Positions 9,025 through 18,957 of a stretch of 35,525 bases of DNA are shown here, piece by piece. Source of the stretch: Sulfuricurvum sp. (GTDB lineage Bacteria; Campylobacterota; Campylobacteria; Campylobacterales; Sulfurimonadaceae). The translations under genes were made by a program, and so were the position numbers. The stretch is taken from the NCBI GenBank assembly GCA_024762585.1, contig JANTHE010000006.1:1-35525 (forward strand), in the 5' to 3' direction. Numbering within the stretch: position 1 is the stretch's first letter; each line of letters starts with the position of its first letter. Under the pieces are notes generated by a model. That model saw only the letters and a list, made by a program, of their open reading frames with translations, was not told where the DNA came from and ran no database searches.

Positions 9025-10248
9025 ATGTTTGACGAAATCCAGTTTGATCGAATCCGTCGTCTGCCCAAGTATGTCTTTGCTGAAGTGAATGATCTCAAAA
9101 TGGCCGAGCGGCGCGCCGGAGCGGATGTAATCGATTTCAGTATGGGCAATCCCGATGGCGACACGCCCGAACATATTCGAAAAAAGCTGATCGAATCGGT
9201 TAACAAATCCAAAACACACGGTTACTCGAATTCAAAAGGGATCTATAAACTGCGTTTGGCGATTACAGACTGGTACAAGCGCCGTTACGATGTCGATCTC
9301 GATCCTGAAACCGAAGCGGTGGCTACGATGGGCTCCAAAGAGGGGTATGCCCACCTCGCTTATGCCATCACCAATCCGGGCGATGTCGCTGTCGTACCCG
9401 ATCCGACCTACCCGATTCATTCATACGCCTTTATTCTTGCCGGAGGCAGTGTTCAGAAGATGCCACTGGTGTTTGACGAGGATTACAATGTTGATGAAGT
9501 GGCTTTTTTTGAACACCTTGACACTGCCTTCAAGGAGGCATTCCCCAAGCCAAAATATGTAGTGGTAAATTTTCCGCACAACCCTTCTACCGCAACGGTG
9601 ACACCGGAGTTTTATGAGCGGCTTGTTGCCCTGGCAAAGCGCGAGCGCTTCTATATTATCTCCGATATTGCGTACGGCGATATCACATTTGACGGATACA
9701 AAACCCCGTCTATTATGAGCGTTGAGGGGGCAAAAGACGTTGCCGTAGAGTCGTTTACACTCTCGAAAAGTTACAATATGGCGGGGTGGCGTGTCGGCTT
9801 TTTTGTCGGAAACAAGAAACTCATTGGCGCACTGCAGAAGATTAAAAGTTGGTTGGATTACGGGATGTTTACCCCAATTCAGGTGGCAGCAACAGTGGCG
9901 CTCAACGGTGATCAGAGCTGCGTCGATGAAATTATTCACAAGTATGATACGCGTCAGGATGTACTCATTGATGCATTTACGCGGGCTGGATGGCCGATCC
10001 GGCGCAACCGCGCTTCAATGTTTGTCTGGGCAAAGATTCCCGAGTGCGCGGCGCATCTGGGATCACTCGAGTTTTCAAAACGTCTGCTGGTTGAAGCACA
10101 GGTGGCTGTTGCACCTGGTATCGGTTTCGGCGAGTACGGAGAGGGATATGTCCGAATAGCACTGATAGAAAATGAAAAACGGATTAGACAGGCGGCGAAG
10201 AATATCAAACAGTTTCTGAAACAGTTCGAGGGAGAAGCCCATGCTTAA
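9025..10248 (+). CDS. Class I/II PLP-dependent aminotransferase (LL-diaminopimelate/alanine aminotransferase-like)
   Basis: MGNPDGDTPEHIRKKL, PHNPSTATV, ESFTLSKSYNMAGWRVGF (PLP-binding Lys region); adjacent to hom. Confidence 0.88.
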   Translation: MFDEIQFDRIRRLPKYVFAEVNDLKMAERRAGADVIDFSMGNPDGDTPEHIRKKLIESVNKSKTHGYSNSKGIYKLRLAITDWYKRRYDVDLDPETEAVATMGSKEGYAHLAYAITNPGDVAVVPDPTYPIHSYAFILAGGSVQKMPLVFDEDYNVDEVAFFEHLDTAFKEAFPKPKYVVVNFPHNPSTATVTPEFYERLVALAKRERFYIISDIAYGDITFDGYKTPSIMSVEGAKDVAVESFTLSKSYNMAGWRVGFFVGNKKLIGALQKIKSWLDYGMFTPIQVAATVALNGDQSCVDEIIHKYDTRQDVLIDAFTRAGWPIRRNRASMFVWAKIPECAAHLGSLEFSKRLLVEAQVAVAPGIGFGEYGEGYVRIALIENEKRIRQAAKNIKQFLKQFEGEAHA

Positions 10249-11503
10249 AGTCGGTGTAATCGGTGTCGGTACTGTCGGATCGGCCGTGGTGGAGATTCTT
10301 GAAGCAAATAAGGATATGATCACGGCACGCGCCGGACGTGAAGTCGTGGTACGAAGGGGCGTTGTTCGCTCTCTTTCCAAGGCACGTGCTATCGATATCG
10401 CGCTCTCTACTGATCCTTATGATGTTGTCAACGATCCTGAAATCGACATTGTCGTCGAGCTGATGGGCGGTGTCGAAGGTCCTTTCGATGTCGTTAAAAA
10501 GGCGTTGGAGAACGGCAAGGCAGTTGTCACAGCAAACAAGGCTCTGCTGGCATACCACCGCTATGAACTGCAAGAACGGGCGGGGGAGATCGCATTCGAA
10601 TATGAGGCCAGTGTCGCGGGCGGGATCCCCATTATTAACGCATTGCGTGATGGACTTTCGGCCAACCATATTGAGCGTATTACAGGCATTATGAACGGTA
10701 CGTGTAATTATATGCTGACCAAAATGACCGACGAAGGGGTGGATTTCAACGCTATCTTGAAAGAGTCGCAGGCGCTGGGGTACGCCGAAGCCGACCCGAC
10801 GTTTGATATTGGCGGTTTCGATGCCGCACACAAGCTGCTTATTCTGGCTTCCATCGCCTACGGCATCGATGCCAAGCCCGAAGATATCCTAATCGAAGGA
10901 ATTGAATCGGTAACACAGGAGGATATTGCCTTTGCCAAAGAGTTCGGATACGCGGTGAAACTGCTTGCGATTGCCAAGCGCGACGGTGACGAGGTTGAAC
11001 TGCGTGTACATGCGGCACTGATAAACAGGGATGAGATGATTGCCAAGATCGACGGGGTAATGAATGGGGTAAGCGTCATCGGCGATTGCGTCGGGGAAAC
11101 GCTCTATTACGGTCCGGGGGCCGGAGGTGACGCTACTGCAAGCGCCGTGGTGGCAAATATCATTGACATCGCACGCTCAGGCGGCAAGCGCTCTCCGATG
11201 CTCGGATACAATACCCCGCTCGAACATGGCCTGAAGCTGCGCGCTCCCCAAGCGATCGTATCAAAGTATTATTTACGCATTCGGGTCGAAGACCGTCCCG
11301 GCGTCCTGGCGCAGATCACGCAGCTGTTCGGAGAGTACGCCATTTCGATCGAGACAATGCTTCAGCGTCCTTCCGAGGGCGGATACGCGAATCTGCTTTT
11401 CTCGACGCACGAGGCAGTTGAAGGAAATATGCAAGAGGTGCTTGTCCGGCTTGAATCGCTCGCTTTTGTCGCATCGGCTCCTGTGATGATTCGGATCGTC
11501 TAA
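10241..11503 (+). CDS. hom: Homoserine dehydrogenase
   Basis: VGVIGVGTVGSAVVEIL, VTANKALLAYH, GIMNGTCNYMLTKM, ALGYAEADPTFDIGGFDAAHKL, C-terminal ACT region. Confidence 0.96.
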   Translation: MLKVGVIGVGTVGSAVVEILEANKDMITARAGREVVVRRGVVRSLSKARAIDIALSTDPYDVVNDPEIDIVVELMGGVEGPFDVVKKALENGKAVVTANKALLAYHRYELQERAGEIAFEYEASVAGGIPIINALRDGLSANHIERITGIMNGTCNYMLTKMTDEGVDFNAILKESQALGYAEADPTFDIGGFDAAHKLLILASIAYGIDAKPEDILIEGIESVTQEDIAFAKEFGYAVKLLAIAKRDGDEVELRVHAALINRDEMIAKIDGVMNGVSVIGDCVGETLYYGPGAGGDATASAVVANIIDIARSGGKRSPMLGYNTPLEHGLKLRAPQAIVSKYYLRIRVEDRPGVLAQITQLFGEYAISIETMLQRPSEGGYANLLFSTHEAVEGNMQEVLVRLESLAFVASAPVMIRIV

Positions 11504-11535
11504 CAACAGCTTCTCTGTAACGCTGAGACCGTACA

Positions 11536-11553
11536 GGGTTTTTAGAGGTGCCC
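11536..11553 (+). repeat. Solo IS-like end GGGTTTTTAGAGGTGCCC
   Basis: CTGAGACCGTACAGGGTTTTTAGAGGTGCCCTAAAG matches the right half of the 1067-1117 palindrome (CTGAGATCTGTACAAGGTTTTTAGAGATGCCC). Confidence 0.7.
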
Positions 11554-11686
11554 TAAAGATTATGCGATATTGAAACCCGAAATGTGTATGCGGTATGACC
11601 TGTCTGATTAAGCACTCCATTGCTAGACTTATCTTTTTCATTAATGACGCATGCAACGTTTGATGTGTCAATCATCAGGATGGACA

Positions 11687-13756
11687 ATGAGTAATTGTGA
11701 GACGATCGACAGTGTCTGTACTTACTGTGGAGTAGGCTGCGATATTGAGGGGCATGTAGAGAACAATACGATCGTCAAGATCGGCGCAGCGGCGGACGGT
11801 TACGTATCGCAGGGCAAGCTCTGCATCAAAGGGAAGTACGGATTCGACTTTGTAACAGCTGAAAACCGGCTGCGAACGTCACGTATTCGCAGAGCGTTTT
11901 TACAAAAGAACCCACAGATTGCTAAGCGTGTAGAAGGAAATGTAACACCGCTGGACGCGACATGGGTCGAGTGCGATGCCGACACTGCCACAACTGCTGC
12001 GGCGATGAAACTGAACGAAATCCGGCAACGGTACGGCCGTAAGAGTTTCTGTGCGATCGGCGGAGCGCGCACCAGCTGCGAAAGTGCCTATCTGTTTCAG
12101 AAGTTCACCCGGCATACCATGGAGTCCCCACATGTCGACAACTGCGCGCGGGTCTGCCACAGCCCCAGCCTCAAAGGGATGCGCAAGACCATCGGCGAGG
12201 GGGCGGCGACCAACCCCTACAACGACATTTACGAAACGGAGTTCATGATCATCATCGGCTCCAATACGACCGAGGCGCACCCCATCGTGGCCAACCGCAT
12301 CGTCGAGGCGGCACAGAAACACAATAACCTCGCCGTCATCGACGTCCGCGACATCAAGCTGATGAAGTTCGCCAAACACAAGGCGATCATCCCGCACGAA
12401 GCGAACCTGCTGATGCTCAATATGATGGCGCGGGTAATCCTCGAAGAGGAGCTGTACAACAAAGCGTTTGTCGAAAACCGCACAAAGTGGTTTGAAGTGT
12501 ATAAGCAGAAGATCCTGGACGATCCGTATACCGATCCGGACTATTTTAAACAGATCGCCGGATTCGAACATCTGTCGAAACTGATCCCGAACATCGCCCG
12601 CGAATACGCGGTGAAAAAGTCGATGATCTTCTGGGGGCTGGGGATCACGGAGCATCTTGACGGCTCCTATGCCGTCATGGCGATCACACACCTGGCGCTG
12701 CTCACCGGCAATATCGGCATGACGGGCGCGGGTCTGATGCCGCTGCGCGGCCAGAACAACGTCCAGGGCGCGTGCGATATGGGCTGCCTGCCTTATTACG
12801 ACCCCGATTACCAGACACCCAAAGAAGAGGGGCTGATGACCCCGCAGCTTGTCGATGCGATGCTTGATGGCAAGGTCAAGGCAGTCCTCAATATGGGCGA
12901 GGACATTACGCATATCCATCCCAATCTCAACAAAATCGATGCCGCGTTCGAGCAACTGGAGTTTCTGATGGTGCAGGAGATAATGATGAATGATGTTGCG
13001 TCGCGCGCCGATATTGTCGTGGGGGTCAAGTCCGCCTATGAAAAAACGGGCGTCTATGTCAACGCCATGCGCCGTCTGCACCTCTCGCAGCCGCTGGTCG
13101 AAAGCGATCTGCCTGATGACTGGGAAGTGATTCAGATGCTCGATAATAAAATGGGCGGCGATTACAATTATCAAGACAGTTCGGAGGTGTGGGACGAGGT
13201 GCGCGAGGTGGCGCACCGCCGTTTCAGCGGCGCGTCGTACATGCGGCTGGAGCGTCATCGAAAACGGGGACTGCAGTGGCCGGTCTACACTGAAGACACT
13301 CCGGTACTGCACCTGCTTGATTTTCGTACCGATGACGGGCTGGGGCATTTTCACTATCACGGTTACACCCCGCGCGGGATGGTACCCGAACTGATCGAGA
13401 AGCAGCGTGTGGAAAACGGGTTTTACCTGACGACCGGCCGTACGCTGGCGCACTACAACAACGCCGCGCAGACAAAGGCGAGTGAAAAGTTGAACAAACG
13501 CTATGACGAAGATGTTTTGCTGGTGAGCGAGGCCGATGCAGAGGCTTTTCCGTCTGAGCGGGCCGTCTTGCGTACCGAGCACGGCGAGTCTGCGCCATTG
13601 CTGGTCAAGGTGACCGACCGCGTGCACCCCGGAACGCTGTTCGCCACGTTTCACCATGCGTCCTCGCGTATCAACGCGCTGTTCGGCGACAAGCGCGACG
13701 AACTGATTCTGACGGCAGCGTTCAAGTCCGTCAAAGTCGAAGCCGTTCCCGCATGA
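11687..13756 (+). CDS. Molybdopterin oxidoreductase, formate dehydrogenase alpha (FdhF)-like
   Basis: VCTYCGVGCDIEGHVENNTIVKIG...GKLCIKGKYG (4Fe-4S motif), NCARVCHSPSLKGM, ALLTGNIGMTGAGLMPLRGQNNVQGACDMGCLP, C-terminal molydopterin dinucleotide-binding region. MSNCETID start at 11687 preferred to 11651. Confidence 0.9.
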   Translation: MSNCETIDSVCTYCGVGCDIEGHVENNTIVKIGAAADGYVSQGKLCIKGKYGFDFVTAENRLRTSRIRRAFLQKNPQIAKRVEGNVTPLDATWVECDADTATTAAAMKLNEIRQRYGRKSFCAIGGARTSCESAYLFQKFTRHTMESPHVDNCARVCHSPSLKGMRKTIGEGAATNPYNDIYETEFMIIIGSNTTEAHPIVANRIVEAAQKHNNLAVIDVRDIKLMKFAKHKAIIPHEANLLMLNMMARVILEEELYNKAFVENRTKWFEVYKQKILDDPYTDPDYFKQIAGFEHLSKLIPNIAREYAVKKSMIFWGLGITEHLDGSYAVMAITHLALLTGNIGMTGAGLMPLRGQNNVQGACDMGCLPYYDPDYQTPKEEGLMTPQLVDAMLDGKVKAVLNMGEDITHIHPNLNKIDAAFEQLEFLMVQEIMMNDVASRADIVVGVKSAYEKTGVYVNAMRRLHLSQPLVESDLPDDWEVIQMLDNKMGGDYNYQDSSEVWDEVREVAHRRFSGASYMRLERHRKRGLQWPVYTEDTPVLHLLDFRTDDGLGHFHYHGYTPRGMVPELIEKQRVENGFYLTTGRTLAHYNNAAQTKASEKLNKRYDEDVLLVSEADAEAFPSERAVLRTEHGESAPLLVKVTDRVHPGTLFATFHHASSRINALFGDKRDELILTAAFKSVKVEAVPA

Positions 13757-14082
13757 GCCGCGCCGTCGGGGACGCGGCGGAACAGCGTGCCGTGGAGTAC
13801 CTGCGATCCATCGGTTTCCGGATAGTCGACCGCAATGTCAGTAGTCGTTTCGGCGAGATCGATATTCTGGCGATGAAAGCGGACGTGCTGCACATCATTG
13901 AAGTCAAAAGTGCTCCGTCGTTCGAACAGGCGGCGAACAACATCACCCCACGAAAAGTGCATCGTATCCTGATGACGGCCGAAACCTATATGAAAAAGCA
14001 CCGGCTCGACATCGATTATGTGCTCGATGCCGTGATTGTCAGCGGCGGGCAATGCGAACTGATTGAAAACATTACACTTTAG
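13753..14082 (+). CDS. YraN/UPF0102 family endonuclease-like protein
   Basis: GDAAEQRAVEYLRSIGFRIVDRNVSSRFGEIDILAMKADVLHIIEVK; typical YraN core. Confidence 0.9.
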   Translation: MSRAVGDAAEQRAVEYLRSIGFRIVDRNVSSRFGEIDILAMKADVLHIIEVKSAPSFEQAANNITPRKVHRILMTAETYMKKHRLDIDYVLDAVIVSGGQCELIENITL

Positions 14083-14090
14083 AGATGCCC
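14078..14090 (+). repeat. Solo TTTAGAGATGCCC repeat copy
   Basis: Identical to the outer 13 nt of the right arm at 1105-1117. Confidence 0.55.
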
Positions 14091-14201
14091 TGCTGCTTTT
14101 AGATACGGTTAATTTTAAATAGGATAAAATTTCTCTGATTTAAGATCGTATATATAATAAAAATTATCCGTTTAAAGATTTACATTTAAATATTTCGCGG
14201 G

Positions 14202-14207
14202 TATAAT
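14202..14207 (+). promoter_or_regulatory. Likely -10 box (TATAAT) of trxA
   Basis: GGGTATAATGAA 31 nt upstream of the trxA ATG, AT-rich upstream sequence. Confidence 0.55.
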
Positions 14208-14237
14208 GAAGATACGATTTCATGAAAGGATTCAAAA

Positions 14238-14555
14238 ATGGGAAAATACGTTGAACTTACTGCAGCTACGTTTGAAGAAACAATAAAAGAGGGGGTAACC
14301 CTGGTAGACTTTTGGGCACCGTGGTGCGGACCGTGTCGTATGATCGCGCCGGTAATCGAGGAGCTGGCGGAAGAGTATGAAGGCAAAGCGACAATCGCGA
14401 AAGTCAATACGGATGAGGAGCAGGACATTGCCGTAAAATTCGGTATTCGTTCCATTCCGACCGTGATGATCTTCAAAGACGGCGAAGTCGTCGATCAGAT
14501 GATCGGTGCGGCGTCCAAGCAGGCGTTCGAAGAAAAAATCAACGCACAGCTTTAA
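14238..14555 (+). CDS. trxA: Thioredoxin
   Basis: VDFWAPWCGPCRMIAPVIEELA, FGIRSIPTVMIFKDGE. Confidence 0.97.
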   Translation: MGKYVELTAATFEETIKEGVTLVDFWAPWCGPCRMIAPVIEELAEEYEGKATIAKVNTDEEQDIAVKFGIRSIPTVMIFKDGEVVDQMIGAASKQAFEEKINAQL

Positions 14556-14561
14556 TCATAC

Positions 14562-14617
14562 GCAGGCGATTGCCTGCAAGCCAACTTTCATTCGTTGCAC
14601 TGACGTGCAATGAAAGT
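14562..14617 (+). terminator. Two tandem hairpins between trxA and trxB (possible terminator/processing site)
   Basis: GCAGGC-GATT-GCCTGC (14562-14577) and ACTTTCATTcgTTGCAC-TGAC-GTGCAATGAAAGT (14584-14617); no strong T-run. Confidence 0.5.
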
Positions 14618-14691
14618 CCCTCTTTAGTATCTTATAGCTATTATTTCTATACAAAAAGACTAGATTATTCATAAAGCAGCAGGGAGAAGAT

Positions 14692-15639
14692 ATGCTCGAT
14701 TGTGCCATTATCGGAGGCGGACCGGCCGGGTTGACGGCGGGGCTTTATACCACGCGCGGCGGCCTGAAAAACGTCGTGATGTATGAAATGGGTTTGCCCG
14801 GCGGCCAGATTACGGGCAGCAGCGAGATCGAGAACTATCCCGGTGTCACGGGTGAAATTACGGGGATGGACCTGATGGCTCCGTGGCCCGAGCAGTGTAT
14901 GCGTTTTGGTCTGAAGCATGAGATGGTTCAAGTCGAGCGGGTATCGCGCAAGACAGACGGCACGTTTGTCGTTTCGCGCAGTGATGGTGAGGCGGACGAA
15001 GCGTTGAGTGTCATCGTCTGCACCGGTTCGACGCCGAAACGTGCCGGTTTCAAGGGAGAAGACGAGTTCTTCGGACGCGGTGTGAGTACCTGTGCCACCT
15101 GTGACGGTTTTTTTTATAAAGACAAAGAGGTGGCGGTCATCGGCGGCGGCGATACAGCGCTCGAAGAGGCGCTTTACCTGTCGAAAATCTGCTCCAAAGT
15201 TTATCTGATTCATCGCCGGGATACGTTTCGTGCAGCTCCAAGTACAGTAGAGCGTGTGATGAAAACAGAGAACATCGAGAAGATTACAAATTCACAGGTA
15301 ACGGAAGTATATGGCGATGCAATGGGAGTGACCGGTGTACGCATTGAAGATTGTTCCGAATCAAGGACATGGGATCTCACTGTACCCGGTATTTTTACCT
15401 TTGTAGGCTACAACGTCAACAATACGGTTTTGAGACAAGAAGATGAGAGCTGGCTGTGCGATCTCAACGACTGGGGACAGGTGATTGTGGATCTTGGAAT
15501 GCGCACCAGTACACCGGGCCTGTTCGCCGCGGGCGATCTTCGCATCGAAGCACCAAAACAGGTGATTTGTGCGGCCGGTGACGGGGCGACAGCGGCATTG
15601 CAGACGATAGCATATGTCGATGAAAAACAAAACGGATAA
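14692..15639 (+). CDS. trxB: Thioredoxin reductase
   Basis: [55 protein letters not shown]. Confidence 0.95.
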   Translation: MLDCAIIGGGPAGLTAGLYTTRGGLKNVVMYEMGLPGGQITGSSEIENYPGVTGEITGMDLMAPWPEQCMRFGLKHEMVQVERVSRKTDGTFVVSRSDGEADEALSVIVCTGSTPKRAGFKGEDEFFGRGVSTCATCDGFFYKDKEVAVIGGGDTALEEALYLSKICSKVYLIHRRDTFRAAPSTVERVMKTENIEKITNSQVTEVYGDAMGVTGVRIEDCSESRTWDLTVPGIFTFVGYNVNNTVLRQEDESWLCDLNDWGQVIVDLGMRTSTPGLFAAGDLRIEAPKQVICAAGDGATAALQTIAYVDEKQNG

Positions 15640-15651
15640 CAGAGGAAGCAG

Positions 15652-16419
15652 ATGATAAAAGTAGGGATTTACGGCGCCAGCGGTCGGGTCGGACGGCTGC
15701 TGATCGAAGATCTGCAGTGCGAAACCGAGTTGCGACTTGCCGCAGTGTTTGCGCGCAGAGAGTTTAACGGGACACTTCCCGAAGGAACACTGGTCACCAA
15801 CGACATCGATACATTTGTCAACGAAAGCGATCTCATCATCGATTTTTCACTGCCCGAGGCGATGCAGCCGCTCCTCGAATCGCTGCTGAAAACGCCCAAA
15901 CCGCTGGTCAGCGGAACGACAGGCCTCTCCGTGCATCAGCTGAACCTGCTCAAAGAGCTCAGCGCTCTCGCCCCGGTGTTGTATGCTACGAACATGTCGC
16001 TGGGCGTGGCAATGCTGAACAAACTGGTCAATCTCGCTTCCAAAACGCTCGAAGGATTTGACATCGAGATTGTCGAAATGCACCATCGTCACAAAAAAGA
16101 TGCCCCGAGCGGCACGGCGCTGACCCTGGCCGAGTCCGCCGCGGCCGGTCGCGGACTCGACCTGGACAAGGTGCGTATCAGCGGGCGTAACGGTAATATC
16201 GGGGAGCGCAGTGCCGATGAAATCGCCGTGATGGCTCTGCGAGGCGGCGACATCGTCGGGCGGCATACCGTCGGATTCTATAACGACGGCGAATTTGTTG
16301 AGCTGAACCATACCGCTACCAGTCGAAACACTTTCTCCAAGGGTGCCATCCGCGCGGCGAAATGGTTAAACACCCAGCAAAACGGCCTCTATTCCATCGC
16401 CGATTGCCTCGGGCTTTAA
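15652..16419 (+). CDS. dapB: 4-hydroxy-tetrahydrodipicolinate reductase
   Basis: [61 protein letters not shown]. Confidence 0.96.
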   Translation: MIKVGIYGASGRVGRLLIEDLQCETELRLAAVFARREFNGTLPEGTLVTNDIDTFVNESDLIIDFSLPEAMQPLLESLLKTPKPLVSGTTGLSVHQLNLLKELSALAPVLYATNMSLGVAMLNKLVNLASKTLEGFDIEIVEMHHRHKKDAPSGTALTLAESAAAGRGLDLDKVRISGRNGNIGERSADEIAVMALRGGDIVGRHTVGFYNDGEFVELNHTATSRNTFSKGAIRAAKWLNTQQNGLYSIADCLGL

Positions 16420-16430
16420 AAAGGAGCAGT

Positions 16431-17783
16431 ATGCGTCACTCCCTCAATGAAAAATGTGCCGTCGTCGGCATTTTCAACCACACAGAAGCCTCCAAGCTGG
16501 CCTATTTTTCACTGCATTCGCTGCAGCACCGCGGTCAGGAAGCGGCGGGCATCAGTTCCGGCGACGGGGAGCGGTTGCATACCATCAAAGACCGTGGTCT
16601 GGTCATGCAGGTGTTTAACGAGCAGAAGCTCTCCACGCTCAAAGGACATATGGCCATCGGCCATACCCGATACTCCACGGCGGGGGATGACTCCATTCTC
16701 GATGCGCAGCCGGTACATGCCAATTATGACCTCGGTCAGATCTCTATTGTGCATAACGGCAACCTGACCAACGCGCAAGAAGTCAGAAACGCACTCATAA
16801 AAGAGGGGGCGATCTTTCAAAGTTCGATGGACACGGAAAACCTGATTCACCTGATTGCTCGAAGTAACCAGCAGAAGCTGAAAGATCGCATCACGGATGC
16901 GGTCAAGCAGATTGAAGGGGCCTATTCGCTGGTCTTTCTCAGCCGCAGCAAGATGTTCGCGGTGCGTGACCGGTTCGGTTTTCGACCATTGGCGCTTGGG
17001 CGCATGGGCGAAGGGTACGTCGTAGCTTCCGAGACCTGTGCCTTTGACCTGATCGGTGCGACCTACATTCGCGATGTCGAGCCCGGCGAGATGCTGATTT
17101 TCGAGAAGGGAAAGGCGCCGCAGTCGGTGAAAATTTTCGATGCCGTGCCCAAACACTGTATTTTCGAGTATGTCTATTTTGCACGTCCCGATTCGGAAGT
17201 CTTCGGCAAAAACGTGTATCAAAAACGTAAAAATATGGGTATCGAACTGGCAAAGGAGCAGCCGGTTGAGGCGGACATGGTCGTTCCTGTACCCGATGGG
17301 GGTGTTCCGGCGGCTATCGGCTATGCGCAAGAGAGCGGCATTGCTTATGAAATGGGCATTATGCGCAACCACTATATCGGACGTACTTTTATCGAACCGA
17401 CGCAGGAGATGCGCGATCTTAAAGTGAAAATGAAGCTTTCGCCCATTCGCGAACTGATCGAGGGAAAGAGGATCATAGTGATCGACGATTCTATTGTGAG
17501 GGGGACGACGAGCCGTCGTATCATTCGCATGCTGAAAGAAGCTGGTGCGGCTGAAGTACATATGCGTATTTCAAGCCCGCCCACGACCGATCCCTGTTTT
17601 TACGGAGTCGATACACCGAACAAAGAGAAGCTGATCGCGGCCAATATGAGTGTTGAGGAAATCTGCCACTATATCGAGGCTGATTCGCTGGCATTTTTGA
17701 GCAATGAGGCGTTGATGCGTTCGGTAAAAGCCGAAGGGGATGAGTATTGTACGGCTTGTTTCACCGGCGAGTACATCGTATAG
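16431..17783 (+). CDS. purF: Amidophosphoribosyltransferase
   Basis: AVVGIFNHTEASKLAYFSLHSLQHRGQEAAGI, GHTRYSTAG, IIVIDDSIVRGTTSRRI (PRPP motif); AAGGAG upstream of ATG 16431. Confidence 0.96.
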   Translation: MRHSLNEKCAVVGIFNHTEASKLAYFSLHSLQHRGQEAAGISSGDGERLHTIKDRGLVMQVFNEQKLSTLKGHMAIGHTRYSTAGDDSILDAQPVHANYDLGQISIVHNGNLTNAQEVRNALIKEGAIFQSSMDTENLIHLIARSNQQKLKDRITDAVKQIEGAYSLVFLSRSKMFAVRDRFGFRPLALGRMGEGYVVASETCAFDLIGATYIRDVEPGEMLIFEKGKAPQSVKIFDAVPKHCIFEYVYFARPDSEVFGKNVYQKRKNMGIELAKEQPVEADMVVPVPDGGVPAAIGYAQESGIAYEMGIMRNHYIGRTFIEPTQEMRDLKVKMKLSPIRELIEGKRIIVIDDSIVRGTTSRRIIRMLKEAGAAEVHMRISSPPTTDPCFYGVDTPNKEKLIAANMSVEEICHYIEADSLAFLSNEALMRSVKAEGDEYCTACFTGEYIV

Positions 17784-17791
17784 GAATTTCA

Positions 17792-18757
17792 TTGCAACCC
17801 AAACAGATATACACCTATGGAAGCTACCTTCAGGAACGTTACGGCGAGAAGGTGTTCAAAGTCCCTGTTTCTATTTCCGGATTTACGTGTCCGAATATAG
17901 ATGGTACGGTAGCGCGGGGAGGCTGTACATTTTGTGAAAACGATTCATTTAGCCCGAGTTTGGATAAGGTGCAGCCGCTTAAGGGATTCCATCTGAACCT
18001 GGACAGCACGGAGAATCCTTTTTTGACCAAGCAGCTTGAACAGCTCGAACTGCAGTTCGGAACACTCTCCAGACGGCTTGCACGTGAATACGGCGCCACG
18101 AAGTTCCTGGTCTATTTTCAGTCGTTTACCAACACCTATGCTCCTTTTGAGACACTCAAGGCGCTGTATGACAAAGCACTCTCTTTTGACAATGTGGTCG
18201 GCCTCAGCATCGGGACCCGTTCGGACAGTATCACCGAGGAGACGCTGGAGTACCTCGCCACACTTTCCAAAACAAAAGAGATCTGGGTGGAGTACGGCAT
18301 TCAGTCCATCTATGATGAAACGCTCGAGCGCATTAACCGAGGCCATGACAGTGCCAATGTCGAACGATGGATCAAAAAAAGCAAGGCGGCGGGGCTCAAG
18401 GTCTGCGGGCATCTTATTTTCGGTCTCCCGGGCGAGACGCAGGCCATGATGTTGGAGACGGCGCAAAAAGCGTACGAGTGGGGGATCGATTCGGTCAAGT
18501 ACCATCCGCTCTATGTTGTCAAACGCACGGCGCTGGCCAACGAATATGCGCGGGGCGACTTTACGCCGATTTCGGAAGCGGAGTATATCGATACGCTGGT
18601 AAAAGCATTGCAGATGAAGCCGGAGCATGTTTCAGTGCAGCGCATCACGGCCGGCATCGACGATGATTCGCTGATTGCGCCGCAGTGGTGCCGGGATCGG
18701 AATGTGCAGGTTCGGCATATTAATGCGGCGTTGAAGCAAGTTGGGATGAAGTATTAG
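17792..18757 (+). CDS. TIGR01212-type radical SAM protein
   Basis: YTYGSYLQERYGEKVFKVPVSISGFTCPNIDGTVARGGCTFCEN; CHLIFGLPGET. TTG start at 17792 avoids a large overlap with purF. Confidence 0.85.
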   Translation: MQPKQIYTYGSYLQERYGEKVFKVPVSISGFTCPNIDGTVARGGCTFCENDSFSPSLDKVQPLKGFHLNLDSTENPFLTKQLEQLELQFGTLSRRLAREYGATKFLVYFQSFTNTYAPFETLKALYDKALSFDNVVGLSIGTRSDSITEETLEYLATLSKTKEIWVEYGIQSIYDETLERINRGHDSANVERWIKKSKAAGLKVCGHLIFGLPGETQAMMLETAQKAYEWGIDSVKYHPLYVVKRTALANEYARGDFTPISEAEYIDTLVKALQMKPEHVSVQRITAGIDDDSLIAPQWCRDRNVQVRHINAALKQVGMKY

Positions 18758-18767
18758 GTTCTTTTTG

Positions 18768-18950
18768 TAAAGCTACGCTTTGTTTGTTCCCCTTCTTTTT
18801 CGCTTGTCCGAAAAAGAAGCCGAACTGGGAAGAAAAAGGGACAATTTGCTGTCGCATGCACAGTTCGTTTATTTCGGGTTATGCTACGGGTGCGAACGAT
18901 GTGCTATGCATGAAGTATAGGTTTATATTTCTGTAAGGATGATTTGTCAT
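18768..18950 (+). repeat. Dispersed intergenic repeat, copy A (~183 bp)
   Basis: TAAAGCTACGCTTTGTTTGTTCCCCTTCTTTTTCGCTTGTCCGAAAAAGAAG...GAAGAAAAAGGGACAA...CTGTCGCATGCACA...TTCGTTTATTT; long match to 24696-24878. Confidence 0.85.
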
Positions 18951-18957
18951 CCTTGCC

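Noticed and set aside
11900-13657. 585-aa ORF antisense to the molybdopterin oxidoreductase gene
   Set aside because: The sense strand has clear conserved motifs; the antisense translation is low-complexity and family-less, as expected from codon bias.
16509-17561. 350-aa ORF antisense to purF
   Set aside because: Shadow ORF of a strongly supported purF gene.
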